Part shown: in pieces, positions 25,364 to 26,930 of the stretch
Layout of the letters: every line of letters begins with the position of its first letter
Numbering within the stretch: the first letter of the stretch is position 1
Assembly: GCA_965368115.1 (NCBI GenBank)
Contig: CBDULQ010000013.1
Span: 1-26,930, forward strand
DNA: 26,930 nt
Source of the DNA: CBDULQ01 sp965368115
Lineage (GTDB): Bacteria > Pseudomonadota > Gammaproteobacteria > SZUA-229
Direction: 5' to 3'
Program-made: the position numbers and the translations under genes
The notes under the pieces: model-generated
The model's input: the letters and a program-made list of their open reading frames with translations, nothing else
Database searches by the model: none
What the model was told of the DNA's origin: nothing

Positions 25364-25389
25364 CGGGTGTGGGTTAAGGCCCACACCCG
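25364..25389. terminator. Hairpin between nirS and nirE
   Basis: CGGGTGTGGG (25364-25373) and CCCACACCCG (25380-25389) form a perfect 10-bp GC-rich stem with a 6-base loop, 26 bases after the nirS stop. An AT-rich stretch (ATATATAACAATAA) follows instead of a T-run. It is likely a partial terminator or an mRNA-end stabiliser that keeps nirS transcript more abundant than the biosynthesis genes. Confidence 0.65.
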
Positions 25390-25417
25390 ATATATAACAA
25401 TAACTCAGGAATCCGTC

Positions 25418-26215
25418 ATGAATCAGGCCGCCACCGTTTATCTTGTAGGCGCAGGCCCCGGCAATGCCGACCTGCTGACCCTCAAAGCCTATCGACTCAT
25501 GCAACAGGCCGACGTGGTGATTTATGATCGTCTTATCGGCGAGGACATTCTGGAGATGATTCCCGCCACCACGCAGCGCATTTTTGTCGGCAAGCGCAGT
25601 GGACATCACAGCCTTCCGCAGGACGAAATCAATCAGCTACTGGTTCAGCTGAGTACACGCCATCGACATATCGTCCGCCTCAAGGGCGGCGACCCGTTTA
25701 TCTTCGGTCGCGGCAGCGAAGAAGCCCTGTTTCTCAAACAGCACGACATCGCGTTTGAAATCGTACCCGGCGTCACCGCAGCCGCCGCCTGCAGCGCTTA
25801 CGCCGGCGTGCCCCTGACCCACCGTGGCCTGAGCCGTAACGTTAAGTTGATGACCGGGCATTTTCGTGACGACGAAGCACTGCAACTGAGCGCCAGCGAT
25901 GTACACAGCGATACCACCCTGGTCATTTACATGGGCCTGAGCAATCTGCAGCAGATCTGTCGTTCGCTGATGCGCCAGGGCATTCCCGCCAACCGTCCCG
26001 CGATGGCGATTCAGGACGGCACCTCGGCTCAACAACGCCGGGTGATTTCCAATGTCAAAAATTTACCGCAACAGGTTAAGGCCGCCGGACTCAAATCACC
26101 GGTGCTGATCGTCATCAGCAATACGGTGGTACTGGCACGGCAACTGGACTGGTTTGATCCACAGGTGATACAGGATGAGGATGAGGATGCCGATGCGAAA
26201 TGGCTTGAAGCCTGA
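25418..26215 (+). CDS. nirE: Uroporphyrinogen-III C-methyltransferase NirE (heme d1 synthesis)
   Basis: The enzyme uses S-adenosylmethionine to methylate uroporphyrinogen III at C2 and C7, giving precorrin-2, the branch point to heme d1. The start ATG at 25418 has AGGA about 7 bases upstream. The 265-residue protein is the single-domain CobA/NirE type, without the CysG dehydrogenase half. It shows the SAM-binding loop GAGPGNADLLTLKA near the N terminus, VRLKGGDPFIFGRGSEEA at about 88-105, and PGVTAAAACSAYAGVPLTHR. Its position directly after nirS identifies it as NirE rather than a cobalamin enzyme. The C terminus is acidic (DEDEDAD) and its codons overlap the start of nirC. Confidence 0.93.
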   Translation: MNQAATVYLVGAGPGNADLLTLKAYRLMQQADVVIYDRLIGEDILEMIPATTQRIFVGKRSGHHSLPQDEINQLLVQLSTRHRHIVRLKGGDPFIFGRGSEEALFLKQHDIAFEIVPGVTAAAACSAYAGVPLTHRGLSRNVKLMTGHFRDDEALQLSASDVHSDTTLVIYMGLSNLQQICRSLMRQGIPANRPAMAIQDGTSAQQRRVISNVKNLPQQVKAAGLKSPVLIVISNTVVLARQLDWFDPQVIQDEDEDADAKWLEA

Positions 26216-26516
26216 AACCATTCTGCTGCTGTTGTTAGTGGCAGGACCGGTTATGGCGGACACTTCGCCGCAACGCGAAGCGCAGCTGGCTCACCTGTTG
26301 AAACATGACTGTGGCTCCTGTCACGGCATGACGCTGAAAGGCGGTCTTGGACCGTCATTGCTACCCGCCGACCTCAAAGACAAACCGGATGAACTGCTGT
26401 TCGTCACGATTCAGCAAGGCCGACCCGGCACACCCATGCCACCCTGGAAAACCCTGTTGAGCGACGATGACATCCACTACCTGATCACACTATTACGCAA
26501 AGGACCCGAGTCATGA
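26193..26516 (+). CDS. nirC: Small cytochrome c NirC
   Basis: NirC is a periplasmic monoheme cytochrome c (c55x-like) encoded in nir clusters. It can donate electrons to NirS and may take part in heme d1 maturation. From ATG 26193 the product has 107 residues, with a signal peptide ending near PVMA, the heme site C40-G-S-C43-H44, and a likely axial methionine in GTPMPPWK. The start is uncertain. ATG codons at 26175, 26181, 26187 and 26193 are all in frame, separated by ATGAGG-type repeats. The last has GAGG 6 bases upstream and gives the shortest, most typical signal. The gene overlaps nirE by 23 bp and nirF by 4 bp. Confidence 0.88.
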   Translation: MRNGLKPETILLLLLVAGPVMADTSPQREAQLAHLLKHDCGSCHGMTLKGGLGPSLLPADLKDKPDELLFVTIQQGRPGTPMPPWKTLLSDDDIHYLITLLRKGPES

Positions 26517-26930
26517 AAACACTGTTGCTGCTCCCCCTGCTGCTGTCACTCAATGCATGCAGCCAGCCCATGTTACGCGGCACCGGCGATATGGGTGTGA
26601 TCATCGAACGCGCCATCGGCCAGGTACAACTGGTGGAAAACAGTCACAACTCGGCACTGGCCACCGTGAACGGCCTCGGCGATCTGTCCCATGCCTCCAT
26701 CGTGTATTCTCGAGATGCGCGTTACGCCTATGTCTTCGGTCGCGATGGCGGACTCAGCAAGGTCGATTTACTCACTCACAAACTGGTGAAGCGGGTAATG
26801 CAATCCGGCAACAGCATCGGCGGTGCCATTTCCCAGGACGGCACACTGGTTGCCGTATCCAATTACAAACCCGGCGGGGTGAAAATTTTCTCGGCCGATA
26901 CGCTACAACGGGTCGCGGACATTCCTGCGG
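26513..26930 (+). CDS. nirF: Heme d1 biosynthesis protein NirF (3' end beyond window)
   Basis: NirF acts late in heme d1 synthesis in the periplasm, where it is thought to oxidise dihydro-heme d1. About 139 residues are visible before the right edge. The N terminus is a lipoprotein signal with a lipobox ending in C16 (LLSLNAC), so the protein is probably membrane-anchored. Propeller-like repeats follow (VYSRDARYAYVFGRDGGLSK and GGAISQDGTLVAVSNYKPGG), similar to the NirS d1 domain and NirN, as expected for NirF. NirN is less likely because no cytochrome c domain precedes the propeller. The ATG overlaps the nirC stop. Confidence 0.92.
   Translation, partial: MKTLLLLPLLLSLNACSQPMLRGTGDMGVIIERAIGQVQLVENSHNSALATVNGLGDLSHASIVYSRDARYAYVFGRDGGLSKVDLLTHKLVKRVMQSGNSIGGAISQDGTLVAVSNYKPGGVKIFSADTLQRVADIPA

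Noticed and set aside
1..26930. CRISPR arrays, tRNA or rRNA genes, integrases and transposases
   Set aside because: None was seen on reading. The only repeated structure is the single REP-like element at 7271-7358, so a recent mobile-island origin is not supported.

Overview
The window looks like part of the chromosome of a denitrifying gammaproteobacterium. The main taxonomic clue is the leftward smc-zipA-ligA operon, because ZipA is essentially a gammaproteobacterial division protein. Base composition looks moderately GC-rich and fairly even, and I see no integrase, transposase, tRNA or CRISPR array. The genus cannot be fixed from this sequence alone.

Layout. Positions 1-6675 (minus strand) carry ligA (cut at the left edge), zipA and smc. 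From about 6780 everything except one microgene reads rightward. First come queF, a REP-like inverted repeat (7271-7358), an FGGY sugar kinase, cysZ and slyX. Then nnrS and a VOC-fold protein open a region dominated by nitric oxide and nitrite metabolism. A Na/phosphate cotransporter with a PhoU-like tail (11709-13310) and a minus-strand zinc-ribbon microprotein lie between these and norC-norB. After norB come norQ, a small membrane protein, a polyferredoxin-type membrane protein and norD. Next are a hemerythrin, a DUF2249 protein and a second many-helix membrane protein. The window ends with a NosR/NirI-type flavin and iron-sulfur protein, nirS, nirE, nirC and the start of nirF, in the order known from Paracoccus (nirI-S-E-C-F).

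How it works together. NirS reduces nitrite to NO in the periplasm. NirE and NirF make its heme d1, NirC is its small cytochrome partner or maturation factor, and NirI is needed for its expression or maturation. NorCB reduces NO to N2O, and NorQ with NorD inserts or activates its metal centre. NnrS, the hemerythrin and the second membrane protein probably handle NO stress. Four 14-bp FNR/DNR-type dyads (TTGAC-N4-GTCAA or close variants) lie before norC, the hemerythrin gene, nirI and nirS. They suggest one NO- or oxygen-responsive regulon. No nos or nar genes are present in the window.

The least explained parts are the two-gene insert between norQ and norD, the hemerythrin-DUF2249-membrane protein operon, and the zinc-ribbon microprotein that shares the norC control region.
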